Assembly: GCA_017983495.1 (NCBI GenBank)
Contig: JAGOBH010000002.1
Span: forward strand, 1 to 64,000
Reading direction: 5' to 3'
From: Pyrinomonadaceae bacterium
GTDB taxonomy: Bacteria; Acidobacteriota; Blastocatellia; Pyrinomonadales; Pyrinomonadaceae
Length of the DNA stretch: 64,000 nt
In this document: in pieces, positions 55,902-64,000 of the stretch
How the letters are laid out: each line of letters starts with the position of its first letter
Position numbering within the stretch: the first letter of the stretch is position 1
The notes under the pieces: generated by a model
Databases searched by the model: none
What the model was told of the DNA's origin: nothing
Seen by the model: the letters and a program-made list of their open reading frames with translations, nothing else
Position numbers and translations under genes: made by a program

Positions 55902-57788
55902 TTACCGTTTTGCCGTTCTGGCACTAACAGTATTCGAGTAGGCCGAATCACCGGATGAGTTGGATGCTCTCACCCGATACCTATAGACCGTATTTGCCGC
56001 CAAACCAGTGTCACTGTATGACGTCGCTGTGCCGACGACTGAGGCGATCTGCGTAAATCTCGTGCAGGTCGATCCTTGGCATCGCTCGATCCTAACTTCG
56101 GTCTGGTTGGCAGAACCGTTCGTCCACGTCAAACCGATCGAACTCCTCGAAATGGCCCTAGCGCTGAAATTAGTTGGGGTTGCTGGCAAGGTCGGGGCGT
56201 TTACAATGATCGATACAATGCGGGGTAAACTAATGAGACCAAAATTATCGGAGACCACCAGCGATGCCGTGTATGTTCCGGGTGTCGAATACAGGTGCGT
56301 GATTTGAGCTCCGGTGCCAAAAGCTCCATCGCCGAAAGTCCAGTTCCACGATGTTATGGCGTTAGGACCGGTCGATCCGCTGCCGTCGAATGAAACCGAC
56401 AAAGGCGATGTTCCGGTGGTCGGATTTGCCGCAATTATGGCAACGGGTTCGATCGGGGTAAAGACGCCCGGCACGTCGAAACATGTGATCAGAGCGTCAT
56501 AGCCGCCGACGGCACAGACGTCGCCGCTCGGTAAAGCCCTTACCCACGTTGTCGCCATTCTAGAAAAACCTTCCCACAACAGCGTTCCACTCCGGCTGTA
56601 CCCTGCTGTGATTCCCTGAATAAAGCCGCCCGGAAGGTTGGGGCCGCCAGGGCCCGTAACAACCGTCGTGCCGTCGGCCAGCACGATCACGCTGCCGGGG
56701 ATCTCGTCCGTGTTCAAACCTCCGTCCCGAACCGCTTCCCAACGAACTGCTCCGTTGGTTGCGAAGGAGACCGTGTACCAATCGAGAAACCCTCTTGTAG
56801 CTTGTCCGGTTACAACAATGCTCCCGTCGGGTGCCTTTGCCATCAAAAGACCGGCAGAGCTGCTGCTGTCAGCCGGTTTTTTGTCCGTGCGCCACAGTCG
56901 GGCTCCGGTCGATTGGTCGTAGGCCACGACCGTCAGAAAATATGCCAACGCGGGCGTGCCTGCACCGGTGTAACCCTGGCCGCTTACATATACGCGGCCA
57001 TTATCAATGATCGCGTCATTGGCGGAGATTCCCTCAGGAGCTACCACTAACCATCGACTGATGCCCGTGGCAGTGTCGAATGCCTGAATTCGCCAGTTGC
57101 CTCCTGATGCTCCTGTCAGTATCAGATCTGCACCATCGGGACTGACAGTTGCTCCTGTGCCGAAAGTTGAGATGGTTGTCGACCATAATACATTTCCGGA
57201 GGGGCTATACTTCGACAGTATTGAGTTGATATTAAGATATGCGTTCCCCTGCGAATCAAGAGCCAGCCGTCCGAGTCCGAGGACTGTGCCTACGGAATCA
57301 ACACGCCAAAGCAATGTTCCGTCCGAAGCATAACGGACGATTGTCACACCGATTCGACGTCCGCTAGAGTCGATATTGGAACCTACTGCGACAAAATCGC
57401 CATTGGGAGCGGCTTCGATCCAGACTCCGACAAATGTTCCTGAAGACGGATTTACCACTCTCTGCCAGCGTAATAGGCCCGACGCCGTGTACGACGTAAC
57501 ACCCAATCCCCGTGCAAGGGCGGGGCCAGAAACGATGGCGACATTGCCTGATCTATCCACCGCTAACCTCGCGGCCTGTCCCGCACTTTCGTTGCCGGCG
57601 GAGAGGCCGCCGGCGCTCCACAACACAGGAAGTGTGATCACCGCAACGGCAGTGTCATCCACTGTCCCGTCCCGCCGATCGTTTGTTATGTTGCCGTCTT
57701 GAGCCAGAACCCCCGGAGTTAGAGCCACCAGTCCGTTCACCATTAGAGCGAGAAGCATGACCAATAATTTAGTTTTCCGGATATTCAT
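55902..57788 (-). CDS. Secreted beta-propeller protein with PKD and fibronectin type III domains
   Basis: The 628-residue product has a signal peptide (residues 1-29). Residues about 50-430 have repeated blades (LAVDRSGNVAIVSG, APNGDFVAVGSN, DSQGNAYLNINS, TGARLWRTDKK), a delta-60 or PQQ-type propeller. A PKD domain follows (TSPLSVSFDGSGSTGPNAITSWNWTFGDG in part), then one fibronectin III domain near the end (VYRYRVRASNSSGDSAYSN). It probably binds or displays something on the surface. No catalytic motif is seen. Confidence 0.85.
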   Translation of the reverse strand: MNIRKTKLLVMLLALMVNGLVALTPGVLAQDGNITNDRRDGTVDDTAVAVITLPVLWSAGGLSAGNESAGQAARLAVDRSGNVAIVSGPALARGLGVTSYTASGLLRWQRVVNPSSGTFVGVWIEAAPNGDFVAVGSNIDSSGRRIGVTIVRYASDGTLLWRVDSVGTVLGLGRLALDSQGNAYLNINSILSKYSPSGNVLWSTTISTFGTGATVSPDGADLILTGASGGNWRIQAFDTATGISRWLVVAPEGISANDAIIDNGRVYVSGQGYTGAGTPALAYFLTVVAYDQSTGARLWRTDKKPADSSSSAGLLMAKAPDGSIVVTGQATRGFLDWYTVSFATNGAVRWEAVRDGGLNTDEIPGSVIVLADGTTVVTGPGGPNLPGGFIQGITAGYSRSGTLLWEGFSRMATTWVRALPSGDVCAVGGYDALITCFDVPGVFTPIEPVAIIAANPTTGTSPLSVSFDGSGSTGPNAITSWNWTFGDGAFGTGAQITHLYSTPGTYTASLVVSDNFGLISLPRIVSIIVNAPTLPATPTNFSARAISRSSIGLTWTNGSANQTEVRIERCQGSTCTRFTQIASVVGTATSYSDTGLAANTVYRYRVRASNSSGDSAYSNTVSARTAKR

Positions 57789-58007
57789 AAGAAACCTCCT
57801 ATCGGTGGTTACGGCTTAAGATCGAATGCCGGTTCACCTATGACCACAGTCATGTTCGAAGCCGCAAAAAGACACTTTCAACACCTTTCCGATCTGCTCT
57901 TTAACCTTGTCTTTTTTGGTCGCTGGCAAACACTGTCCTAATAGTTATCAATCTGACACAAATAATGGATCAAGTATATGGGACATTTAATGTGATCTGT
58001 GTGACGA

Positions 58008-58679
58008 ATGTCACGGAAAATGAGTATGCACGAGCACCAACTGGCACAATTTCTGGAGGGTACAGCGGATGCCGCTTTTGCCGCGGATATGCAGGGTGAG
58101 ATCCGAACGTGGAACCGGGCGGCGGAGGAACTCTTCGGCTACCCCGATTCGACGGCGGTTGGATCGTCGTGTGCGGAAATTGTGGGCGGTTCGACCGCCG
58201 GTGGTGCGACGATCTGCTGCGAATTATGCGACGTCCTTGAGTGCGTGCGCAGCGGGAGAGGTGTGTCGAATTTTGACATGATGGTCAGAAACCGCTCTGG
58301 TCAGCATATTTGGGTGAATGTGTCGCTCCTTTTCTTAAGGGACGAAAAGACCGGGCGGCAGATGATCGTTCATTTAATGCGAGACATTAGTGTGAGAAAG
58401 AAAGCGGAAGACCTGACAAGCAAGATGTTGGAAATCGCGAAGGAGATCGTGAATGGTAGTGACGAATCAAACGGGTTGCCGCCGGTCTCACCGCTCACCG
58501 TGCAGGAAGCCAAAATCCTCAGGCTCCTCGCGGCAGGCAAGATCACTAAGGATGTCACCTCAGAACTCCATATCAGTGCAGCCACATTACGCAATCATGT
58601 CAGCAATATCAATCGCAAACTTCACACAAAAAGCCGCACCGAAGCAGTTGCCGCGGGGCTTACCAGGCGGTTGATTTAA
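58008..58679 (+). CDS. PAS-domain LuxR-type transcriptional regulator
   Basis: The 223-residue product has a PAS domain (residues about 10-130: GTADAAFAADMQGEIRTWNRAAEELFGY in part) and a C-terminal LuxR HTH (SPLTVQEAKILRLLAAGKITKDVTSELHIS in part, then HVSNINRKLHTKSRTEAV). The PAS domain has a Cys cluster CC-x2-C-x4-C at about residues 69-77, plus one Cys earlier, which might bind a metal or sense redox. ATG 58008 is used; ATG 58020 or 58026 are also possible. The partner signal is unknown. Confidence 0.88.
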   Translation: MSRKMSMHEHQLAQFLEGTADAAFAADMQGEIRTWNRAAEELFGYPDSTAVGSSCAEIVGGSTAGGATICCELCDVLECVRSGRGVSNFDMMVRNRSGQHIWVNVSLLFLRDEKTGRQMIVHLMRDISVRKKAEDLTSKMLEIAKEIVNGSDESNGLPPVSPLTVQEAKILRLLAAGKITKDVTSELHISAATLRNHVSNINRKLHTKSRTEAVAAGLTRRLI

Positions 58680-58697
58680 GTTCCGTGGTAGCTCAGT

Positions 58698-59147
58698 TTA
58701 TTTCTGCGGTATTTCCTCGCCTTCCTCAAAAAACTCGAGCGAAGCCGAATTTAGACAGTATCTTTGATAGGTCGGCGGTGGGCCGTCGGGGAAGACGTGG
58801 CCCTGGTGGCCGCCGCAGCGTGCACAGCGGATCTCGACGCGGCGCATGCCGTAGCTGTTGTCTTCTATATTGGCGAGATGGTCCTTATCAAACGGCCGAT
58901 AAAATGACGGCCAGCCCGTGCCCGACTCAAACTTGTGGCTGGAACTGAACAGCGGCAGTCCGCACAGGCGGCAGGCGTAAGTTCCGTCCATCTTATTGTC
59001 CAGCAGTGTCCCACAAAATGCGGGTTCGGTGCCGTGGTTTAGGAGAATGCTATATTCCTCTTGGTTAAGGTCCTGAGCTAAACGCTCTATCGCTTCGGCG
59101 GCAAGCGGCGTGATATCGAATCCGGAATCTGAGAGTTCTTTTTCCAT
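58698..59147 (-). CDS. msrB: Peptide-methionine (R)-S-oxide reductase MsrB
   Basis: The 149-residue product reduces methionine-R-sulfoxide. It has zinc ligands in two CxxC (CRLC and CARC), the motifs FESGTGWPSFYRPFD and RRVEIRCARCGGHQGHVFPDGP in part, and the catalytic Cys in RYCLNSASLEF. It lies just downstream of a decayed lpxD fragment on the same strand. Length is usual. Confidence 0.96.
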   Translation of the reverse strand: MEKELSDSGFDITPLAAEAIERLAQDLNQEEYSILLNHGTEPAFCGTLLDNKMDGTYACRLCGLPLFSSSHKFESGTGWPSFYRPFDKDHLANIEDNSYGMRRVEIRCARCGGHQGHVFPDGPPPTYQRYCLNSASLEFFEEGEEIPQK

Positions 59148-59149
59148 AA

Positions 59150-59320
59150 TTACTTCTTTTCGTCTCCAAAAACCTGTCTTTCCAATTTTCGCAGCCGCCC
59201 GGCCATATCGCCGAGTTTGCGGAATGCGGCGGTCGAGCGCAGCTGGTCGCCGTTCTCAACGGCAACACGCACGATATTATCGTGCACGGGTCGACGACGT
59301 GCAAGGTGGCAGATTGGCGG
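59150..59320 (-). pseudogene. 3' fragment of a second lpxD
   Basis: This minus-strand open stretch (stop TAA at 59150-59152) reads AVENGDQLRSTAAFRKLGDM then RLRKLERQ. The C-terminus of the intact LpxD at 60267 reads AFENRDWLRSTAAFRRLGEF then RIKRIEKH. About half the positions match. No start codon with a full gene precedes it. It ends 3 bases before the msrB ATG. It looks like a remnant of a duplicated or replaced lpxD. Confidence 0.65.
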
Positions 59321-59457
59321 TCATGGAAGTGGGGCTAAGAAAAAAATATTGACGGTATGAAAGTCTCAATGTTATAAAAATGATAGACCATCAGGTCATC
59401 TCTCAAAATCCAGAGAACTTAATTTAATATCCGTGGACTTCCGCGAAGGGGGTAAAT

Positions 59458-60213
59458 ATGAAATTAACTTTTGGCTTCGTCGTTGTTTTGTTTGTAGCAT
59501 TTTCCGTTTTGTCTCAGCAAGGTGTGGCTCAGGATGTGAGGCCTTCTGAGTTGGCATACAGACAGTGGCTTGAGCGTAGGGCGGTCGCGGGTAAAGCTGA
59601 ACTAAGTAATGGCCATTTGGGTATCGGTTTTTCTGTTGTTCGCTACAAGCAAGTAGGGGTTCTAGTCGACCTTTCGCTTGCGGCAGGACCAGATCTATCT
59701 GAACTTCCCGCGTTAGTTTTTAGTGTTCAACCCTTGAGTCTAGAAAGACCGCTGAACGGCAAACCTATTTTGACCGAGATTGGGAACAGCAGTTCAATTG
59801 CGTCACCCAAGCAATTGCTTTCAATAAAAAGTTCTTTGGGTATTTTTAGCCAGCCTGAATTGATTGCTAGGGTGCCAATGACCACATCCGCGGTACGAAT
59901 AGACGTTGCGGGTTTTGACTCGACAGGTAAGCTGTTCAGCGTTTATCTTCCAATTCGTGACACACCTATGACTGCGGTTTTGGCCAAAGCGACAAAATGT
60001 TCAAATACGAACAACCTAAACGATTGTCAGTGGTTTACCGGTTCGTGCGGACCCGGCGGAATGGACTGTCCTCAAGGTATGCTTTGCGTTTCATGCAACA
60101 GCAACTCTCCGTCATTGAACTGCGTTGCTTGTACGATGGGATGCGGTTCAGGGCAATCAGGTTCAAACTATACTTCAGATGTGGAGGCACCGCAGGGTTG
60201 TCCCGAAAGCTAG
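59458..60213 (+). CDS. Secreted Cys-rich protein of unknown function
   Basis: The 251-residue product has a signal peptide (residues 1-24, cleaved near GVAQ). Residues 25-175 have no recognised motif. The C-terminal 70 residues have ten Cys (KCSNTNNLNDCQWFTGSCG, then CPQGMLCVSC and CVACTMGCG), probably disulfides. GAAGGGGG is the ribosome binding site. It is more AT-rich than most neighbours. Confidence 0.75.
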   Translation: MKLTFGFVVVLFVAFSVLSQQGVAQDVRPSELAYRQWLERRAVAGKAELSNGHLGIGFSVVRYKQVGVLVDLSLAAGPDLSELPALVFSVQPLSLERPLNGKPILTEIGNSSSIASPKQLLSIKSSLGIFSQPELIARVPMTTSAVRIDVAGFDSTGKLFSVYLPIRDTPMTAVLAKATKCSNTNNLNDCQWFTGSCGPGGMDCPQGMLCVSCNSNSPSLNCVACTMGCGSGQSGSNYTSDVEAPQGCPES

Positions 60214-60240
60214 TTTCGTAACTTTGCGGTGTTATGGAAC

Positions 60241-60267
60241 AGGGCTGTCTGGCAAGCAGCCCTTTTT
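60241..60267 (+). terminator. Intrinsic terminator after the Cys-rich protein gene
   Basis: AGGGCTG (60241-60247) pairs with CAGCCCT (60257-60263), followed by TTTT. The stem ends at the 3' end of lpxD on the other strand. Confidence 0.85.
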
Positions 60268-61289
60268 CATTTTAATCCGAGGTGTTTTTCAATCCGTTTT
60301 ATTCTTTGCACGAATTCACCCAATCGTCGAAACGCTGCCGTCGAGCGCAGCCAGTCGCGATTTTCGAAAGCCGGGATACCTGACATCACTTTACCCGGCT
60401 CGACGTCATGAGATATGCCGGATTTTGCGGTGAAGACAGCGTCGTCGCCGATCTTCAGATGGCCGGCGATGCCGACCTGGCCGGTCAGGATCACGCGTTT
60501 GCCGATATGCGACGACCCGGCAAGGCCCGTTTGTGAACAGATCAGAGCGTCCTCGTCGACCGTGCAGGAGTGGCCGATCTGGACAAGGTTGTCGATCTTG
60601 GCACCGCGTTTGATCCGTGTTTCGCCGACCGAGGCACAATCGATGGCCGAATTTGCACCGATCTCGACGTCATCTTCGAGCACGACGCGGCCGGTCTGCG
60701 GTATCTTCAGCCACTGCTTATCGGGCGTACGGGCGTACCCGAAGCCGTCCGAGCCAATCGTCGTATTGTTGTGAACGATGCAGTTTCGCCCGATCTCGCA
60801 GTTTTCGCGGATTGAGCTGTTTGAATGAACCGTCGAACCTACGCCTATGGTCACACCATCGTAGATAGTCACATTGGGCATCAACCGGACACCGCTGGCG
60901 ATCACGCAATTTGCTCCAACGACGGCATTTGCGTGAATTTCGACATCGTTTGCCACCGTCGCCGACGGGTCGACCACCGCCGTGGCGTGTACGAACGGCC
61001 GTAATTCAGGCTCAGGGAAAAACAAACGCATCGCAAGTGTGTATGCGACATATGCGTCTTTTGCACGCAAAACTGCGATGTCGTCACGCCCGATTGCCAC
61101 GCCCTCGTTCAAAAATATAGCTGCGGCATGCGTGTCGGCGATCTGCGGGGTGTATTTTGGATTGGCGAGGAACGTAATGTCGCCCGGACCGGCGAGGTCG
61201 AGTCCGGCGGTCGAGGTTATCTCAAGTTCCGGTGAGCCCTGTTCGATCGTCGCGTGTGTTTGTTCGGCCAAATAGACAAGTTTCATCAA
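60267..61289 (-). CDS. lpxD: UDP-3-O-acylglucosamine N-acyltransferase LpxD
   Basis: LpxD adds the second acyl chain in lipid A synthesis. The 340-residue product starts KLVYLAEQTHATIEQGSPELEITS in part, has the N-terminal uridine-binding domain and then a left-handed beta helix of hexapeptide repeats (PNVTIYDGVTIGVGSTVHSNSS in part), with IVHNNTTIGSDGFGYAR and IGHSCTVDEDALICSQTGLAGSSHIG in part. The catalytic His is in IGHSC. It implies an LPS outer membrane. A decayed copy of its 3' end lies at 59150-59320. Confidence 0.96.
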   Translation of the reverse strand: MMKLVYLAEQTHATIEQGSPELEITSTAGLDLAGPGDITFLANPKYTPQIADTHAAAIFLNEGVAIGRDDIAVLRAKDAYVAYTLAMRLFFPEPELRPFVHATAVVDPSATVANDVEIHANAVVGANCVIASGVRLMPNVTIYDGVTIGVGSTVHSNSSIRENCEIGRNCIVHNNTTIGSDGFGYARTPDKQWLKIPQTGRVVLEDDVEIGANSAIDCASVGETRIKRGAKIDNLVQIGHSCTVDEDALICSQTGLAGSSHIGKRVILTGQVGIAGHLKIGDDAVFTAKSGISHDVEPGKVMSGIPAFENRDWLRSTAAFRRLGEFVQRIKRIEKHLGLK

Positions 61290-61422
61290 AAATTCCTTGA
61301 TACTTAGATTAACTATGTGTCACACTATTTTTGCAAACTAATTAGCCCACGCAAAGTCTTCAGTCTTTGTAATCCACTCTTCCGGATATTTCGTATTTTT
61401 TTGACAGGAGTAGTATCGCCTT

Positions 61423-62031
61423 ATGAACCAAACCTCAACCGAGCAATCCGGCATCAAACAGACCAAATCCTTTACCTCTCCGGAGCGTCGCGAAGTCGTT
61501 AAAAATGAGCTTCTCGACGGCCGGGTCGTCACCAAACCGGCCGCAAACCGCTGGCACAATATGATCTCGACCAATTTTGCCGTCGCAATAGGCAGCCGCA
61601 TTCACCGCAGCACCTGCGAACTGTACGCTAACGACATGCAGGTCCAGCTTGGTAAAAGCTCGATCTGCTTTCCGGATGTCATTGTTGTAAACGGCGAACC
61701 GGTTTTTAGTGACCAGAATTTCGAAGTTCTCCAAAACCCGACGGTTGTGATCGAGATATTTTCGAGTTTATCCAAATCCACCGATCGTACGCAGAAACTT
61801 GAGGGCTTTTTGGCGATCCCGAAGATCAAAGAATGCCTGCTCGTTAACGAGAACGAGATGCGGGTCGAGCATTATGCCCGGCAGAATGCCAAACAGTGGA
61901 TCTACCGGATCTACAACGAACGCGATGACGTCATCACTCTCGAATCGATCAACTGCAAGCTCTCGCTCGCTGAGGTCTATGCTCAAGTGAAGTTAAAAGA
62001 ATCAGAACTGAGTTCGAAAGCAGTAAACTAG
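61423..62031 (+). CDS. Uma2-family (DUF820) PD-(D/E)XK nuclease
   Basis: The 202-residue product has the Uma2 pattern: ELLDGRVVTKPAANRWHNMI near residue 30, then SICFPDVIVVNGEP (catalytic Asp) and NPTVVIEIFSSLSKSTDR (Glu-x-hydrophobic). Uma2 proteins are found in many copies in cyanobacteria and some other bacteria; their role is unknown. It is followed by a strong terminator and stands alone between lpxD and the DUF4440 gene. Confidence 0.9.
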   Translation: MNQTSTEQSGIKQTKSFTSPERREVVKNELLDGRVVTKPAANRWHNMISTNFAVAIGSRIHRSTCELYANDMQVQLGKSSICFPDVIVVNGEPVFSDQNFEVLQNPTVVIEIFSSLSKSTDRTQKLEGFLAIPKIKECLLVNENEMRVEHYARQNAKQWIYRIYNERDDVITLESINCKLSLAEVYAQVKLKESELSSKAVN

Positions 62032-62049
62032 ATATAGACTAATCAAGAT

Positions 62050-62084
62050 AAAAAGGCCTCGTCTCGGAAGAGCGAGGCCTTTTT
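62050..62084. terminator. Bidirectional terminator
   Basis: AAAAAGGCCTCG (62050-62061) pairs perfectly with CGAGGCCTTTTT (62073-62084), with an 11-base loop. It lies between the convergent Uma2 and DUF4440 genes. Confidence 0.95.
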
Positions 62085-62105
62085 CATTGCTGAATCAAGC
62101 AAATA

Positions 62106-62615
62106 CTATTTGAGCATCGTCGCCTGCTCCGATTTCACGAGCCATTTGCCGTCTTTTTTGACGAACGTATCGGTAACCCGTGCCTTGCCGCTCTGTCCAT
62201 TCTTGAGCGTAACGACCTGGATATATCGTACGACTGCAGTTTTTTCGTCGTGGCTGACCAGCTCGATATCTTCCATCTTCCAGGATTTGATCGTGGTTTC
62301 TTTTTTGATGTCGGCCAATGCCTGATTTTTGTTCTGCACCTTGCCGTCGACACCAGTCAGCTCGAAATCGTCGGTCGTGTTATTGGCAAGCATTGTGATG
62401 TCGCCATCAAAAGCCGCCTGTGTAAGGTCCTTTTCAAGCTTGACCAGCTCAAGCAAAACGGTCTCCTTATCGTCCTTTTTTTCAGGTGTGGGCGACGACT
62501 TGGCCGGTACCGAAGCGGTGTTCGACGGCGATTCGCCGCCCTGCTTTGTGCTCTCGCCGATGCCGCAAACGTACATCACCATTGCCAAAATTGCGAAGGC
62601 CGGTATTGATTTCAT
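62106..62615 (-). CDS. Exported DUF4440 (NTF2-like) protein
   Basis: The 169-residue product has an export signal (residues 1-20) that resembles but does not match a lipobox (MYVCG), then a Ser/Pro/Lys-rich linker, and an NTF2-like domain (LVKLEKDLTQAAFDGDITMLANNTTDDFELTG in part, TFVKKDGKWLVKSEQATML). DUF4440 proteins have a small cone fold; substrate unknown. It is divergent from no gene and lies upstream of priA 3' end. Confidence 0.78.
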   Translation of the reverse strand: MKSIPAFAILAMVMYVCGIGESTKQGGESPSNTASVPAKSSPTPEKKDDKETVLLELVKLEKDLTQAAFDGDITMLANNTTDDFELTGVDGKVQNKNQALADIKKETTIKSWKMEDIELVSHDEKTAVVRYIQVVTLKNGQSGKARVTDTFVKKDGKWLVKSEQATMLK

Positions 62616-62703
62616 TGGGTTATGTTTTCCATATGATTATTGGATTCGCCGATATCGAGATGATAAGTTAGCTAGCACTCGCAAGTCAATAAATAACTGA
62701 TAG

Positions 62704-64000
62704 CTACATCAAATTCACAGGGTCGATCTCAACGTTTATGGTTCGCAGATCGCAGCCATCGTGTTCGGCACCCGCCAGGGCGATATCGAGCGTTTCGCGA
62801 AGGTTGCGGCGGCTCGTGCCTTTCAGGATTATCTGGAGGCGAAATTCATTTTTCAAACGAAATAGTGACGCCGGTGCGGGGCCAAGTACGCGGGCCTGCC
62901 GTGAGGTGTTTGCTTCGTCGAGTGCCCGTCGAAGAATGTTTGCGTTCTTTGACGCATAGGCATGGTCGCGGTGCTTGATGAGCACGCTCGCGAGGACAAA
63001 GAATGGCGGATAACCGAGCCGCTGGCGGAACTTGATCTCTTCTTTGTAGAACGCGTCATAGTCCTGATCCTTGGCGTATCGCAGAGCGTAATGCTCGGGG
63101 TAATATGTCTGGATCAGCACCTTTCCAGCACGCTTTCCTCGTCCGGCACGGCCTGCGACCTGCGTAATGAGCTGAAACGTCCGCTCGGCACTGCGAAGAT
63201 CGGGCAGCCCCAAACCGATATCGACCGAAATCACTCCGACGAGGGTTACGTTGGGGAAATCGTGCCCTTTCGCGATCATCTGCGTGCCGACAAGCATGTC
63301 GAGGCCTCCGCCGGCGAATTTGAGCAGCACGTCTTCCATTTCGCCCTTGTGTGCCATCGTGTCGCGATCGACGCGTGCGATCCGCATGTTTGGGAACTTC
63401 TTGGTGAGCTGATCGGCAATGTTCTCGGTGCCTTCGCCGACGAAATATAGATATTCACTCTGGCAATGAGGGCAAACTTTCGGCGAGCGTTCGCGGTGAT
63501 TGCAGTAGTGACAGAGCAGTTTATTATCGCCGCGATGAAAGGTGAGTGTGATGTCGCAATTCGGACATTTGAGTGTCTCGCCGCAGGTACGGCACAGAAC
63601 GAACTGCGAAAATCCGCGGCGGTTGAGCAGGATGATGACCTGTTCGCCTTTCGCGTGCGTTTCGGTGATCGCGTCGAGCAATTCCGGTGACAATGCGACG
63701 TCTTTGCCGAAGCGCTTGAAAACGTCTCGCATATCGATCAACTCCGCTGTTGCCAGACCTCGACCGCCGATTCGGTCGGGCAGGCGAAGATATGTGTATT
63801 TGCCGGTCTGAGCGTTATAGAACGATTCCATCGCTGGCGTTGCCGAGCCGAGTACGACGACCGCTCCGGCAAGGTGAGCACGCATCACGCCGACGTCGCG
63901 GGCGTTGTAGAACGGCGATTCGTGCTGGCGGTACGACGGGTCGTGCTCTTCGTCAACGATGACAAGACCGATGTTCTCGAGCGGTGCAAAAACGGCACTG
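62704..64000 (-). CDS. priA: Primosomal protein N' (PriA helicase), C-terminal part (partial)
   Basis: The gene runs off the right edge; 432 codons are visible. PriA restarts stalled replication forks. The frame is open upstream of a Met at 63888 to the edge and contains VIVDEEHDPSYRQHES (DEAH-type motif II), so the start is outside. Next come GSATPAMES, a zinc-ribbon region with eight Cys (CRTCGETLKCPNCDI and CHYCNHRERSPKVCPHCQ), and helicase motif VI QVAGRAGRGKRAGKVLIQT in part. The end reads VEIDPVNLM. Confidence 0.97.
   Translation of the reverse strand, partial: SAVFAPLENIGLVIVDEEHDPSYRQHESPFYNARDVGVMRAHLAGAVVVLGSATPAMESFYNAQTGKYTYLRLPDRIGGRGLATAELIDMRDVFKRFGKDVALSPELLDAITETHAKGEQVIILLNRRGFSQFVLCRTCGETLKCPNCDITLTFHRGDNKLLCHYCNHRERSPKVCPHCQSEYLYFVGEGTENIADQLTKKFPNMRIARVDRDTMAHKGEMEDVLLKFAGGGLDMLVGTQMIAKGHDFPNVTLVGVISVDIGLGLPDLRSAERTFQLITQVAGRAGRGKRAGKVLIQTYYPEHYALRYAKDQDYDAFYKEEIKFRQRLGYPPFFVLASVLIKHRDHAYASKNANILRRALDEANTSRQARVLGPAPASLFRLKNEFRLQIILKGTSRRNLRETLDIALAGAEHDGCDLRTINVEIDPVNLM

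Overview
The window reads as chromosomal DNA of a Gram-negative bacterium, most likely an acidobacterium of the Blastocatellia type. That placement is an inference. It rests on an lpxD gene for lipid A, a PEP-CTERM protein, many secreted proteins of unknown function, a Kdp potassium system and moderate GC. No rRNA, tRNA, CRISPR array, transposase or prophage was seen.

Layout. (1) 1-18409: the end of tuf, then a long S10-spc-alpha ribosomal superoperon, all on the plus strand, from rpsJ to rplQ, including secY, adk, map, infA and rpoA. (2) 18430-23216: accB-accC (fatty acid synthesis) and rpsO-pnp (15S-type r-protein and RNA decay), ended by a strong terminator. (3) 23.5-26.7 kb: three secreted or surface proteins. 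(4) 26.8-39.7 kb: glyS followed by a potassium locus. This holds a membrane histidine kinase equal to the C-terminal half of KdpD, KdpE, a divergent APC-type permease, two accessory membrane or outer-membrane genes, kdpFABC, and a separate gene for the N-terminal half of KdpD. (5) 39.7-49.2 kb: cca, then rpoD, dnaG, two unknown secreted proteins and mutS2 on the minus strand. (6) 49.3-64 kb: DUF427, DCC-type oxidoreductase, ada, three tandem secreted amidohydrolase paralogues, a PKD/FN3 surface protein, a PAS-LuxR regulator, msrB, lpxD, a Uma2 endonuclease, a DUF4440 protein and the 3' part of priA.

The most unusual feature is not a gene. Most gaps inside the ribosomal and neighbouring operons are filled by imperfect inverted repeats built from short repeated words, each gap usually with its own word. 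They do not interrupt the operons. Two of them carry the Shine-Dalgarno of the next gene in a stem arm. Similar word repeats sit in frame inside mutS2 and across the start of a secreted amidohydrolase gene, much like the palindromic elements known inside Rickettsia genes. Other points of interest are the split KdpD, tandem 11-bp repeats that look like a KdpE operator, low-complexity extensions on L4, L22 and S17, a structured rpsO-pnp leader whose terminator touches the pnp ribosome binding site, a duplicated dnaG 5' end, and a decayed lpxD fragment next to msrB.
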